Assembly: GCA_002369175.1 (NCBI GenBank)
Contig: DFES01000124.1
Location: 7,952 to 15,109, forward strand
DNA length: 7,158 nt
DNA from: Selenomonadaceae bacterium UBA3796
Lineage (GTDB): Bacteria; Bacillota; Negativicutes; Selenomonadales; Selenomonadaceae
Direction of reading: 5' to 3'
Position 1 is the first letter of the stretch. Each line of letters begins with the position of its first letter. This document shows, piece by piece, positions 6,890-7,158 of the stretch. The notes beneath the pieces are model-generated. The model ran no database searches, had not been told where the DNA came from, and saw only the letters and a program-made list of their open reading frames with translations. The translations under genes were made by a program, and so were the position numbers.

Positions 6890-6924
6890 GGAACGTACCC
6901 CGCCGATAGAGGGGGGTACGTTCC
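6890..6924 (+). terminator. hairpin after ktrA, weak or degenerate terminator
   Basis: GGAACGTACCCC at 6890-6901 pairs perfectly over 12 bp with 6913-6924 across an 11-base loop, starting 14 bases after the ktrA stop. The following bases (TTGGCATG) lack a T run, so efficient intrinsic termination is doubtful. It may be the ktrBA transcript end or a processing/stability structure. It also sits at the edge of the hydrolase remnant. Confidence 0.5.
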
Positions 6925-6929
6925 TTGGC

Positions 6930-7141
6930 ATGTTGCGAAGAAATATGTCCTGCTCTTTTCCGATGGAGGATATGCCACAAAATCATGGCAGGAGATGATT
7001 CCTCCCGGAACTGCTCTTGACGAAGCACAGGCGCTGCAATCCTTGTCATGGATACGGGAGACCAGCTTGCATGAGAACTGCATTGAATCCCTCGCCAACC
7101 ACGATCCGGACGTAACGCCCCATGTCATCGAATTGACATAA
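6930..7141 (+). pseudogene. C-terminal remnant of a metallo-beta-lactamase-fold hydrolase
   Basis: The frame ending at TAA 7139-7141 reads VAKKYVLLFSDGGYATKSW, then an acidic helical stretch, then ESLANHDPDVTPHVIEL. These resemble the end of metallo-beta-lactamase-fold hydrolases of the N-acyl-homoserine-lactonase type. The Asp in FSDGGY would be the bridging metal ligand and NHDPD would hold the last His motif. The first two-thirds of such a protein, including HxHxDH, is absent, and only about 55 bases separate this stretch from ktrA. The open frame can be extended to ATG 6887, but that start lies at the edge of the hairpin, has no ribosome-binding site, and the added residues do not look like this family. 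I read it as a gene fragment left by a deletion. A real 70-84-residue protein is less likely. Confidence 0.6.
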
Positions 7142-7158
7142 TTGGCTTATCGACAGGG

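Overview
The window looks like chromosomal DNA from a member of the Negativicutes, most likely Selenomonadaceae (Selenomonas, Mitsuokella or a relative). This is inferred. The main reason is a protein whose N-terminal half closely resembles the protein-tyrosine-phosphatase-like (PTP-like) phytase of Selenomonas ruminantium. Strong Shine-Dalgarno sites, moderately GC-rich codons, a Firmicutes-type soluble chemoreceptor and a KtrAB potassium system fit the same assignment. All intact genes lie on the + strand.

Layout. 1-60 may be the last codons of an upstream gene. 60-180 is a repeat-rich intergenic stretch holding a 23-bp direct repeat, an 11-bp inverted repeat and a strong intrinsic terminator. 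An extended -10 promoter near 195-203 leads into a sodium:neurotransmitter-symporter (NSS) family transporter (271-1641), which ends at a strong terminator (1649-1686). A membrane-free methyl-accepting chemoreceptor (1738-2568) follows, then a long hairpin (2574-2607). Next is the most unusual gene (2655-4757): an exported protein combining a PTP-like phytase domain, a glucosaminidase (peptidoglycan hydrolase) domain and four TPR repeats. Forty-nine bases later, with no terminator between, come ktrB (4807-6189) and ktrA (6213-6875), the pore and the nucleotide-binding gating subunit of a K+ uptake system. A hairpin (6890-6924) and the C-terminal remnant of a metallo-beta-lactamase-fold hydrolase (about 6930-7141) close the window.

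How the genes fit together. KtrB and KtrA form one transporter. NSS transporters and many KtrAB systems are coupled to Na+, so the region has an ion/solute-uptake flavour, but nothing shows that the transporter, chemoreceptor and phytase genes act in one pathway. The best candidate for something undescribed is the phytase-glucosaminidase-TPR fusion with its altered P-loop. Next are the nested, mutually exclusive hairpins ahead of the NSS gene. I saw no tRNA, rRNA, CRISPR array, insertion sequence or prophage signal. No intergenic stretch exceeds 300 bases.
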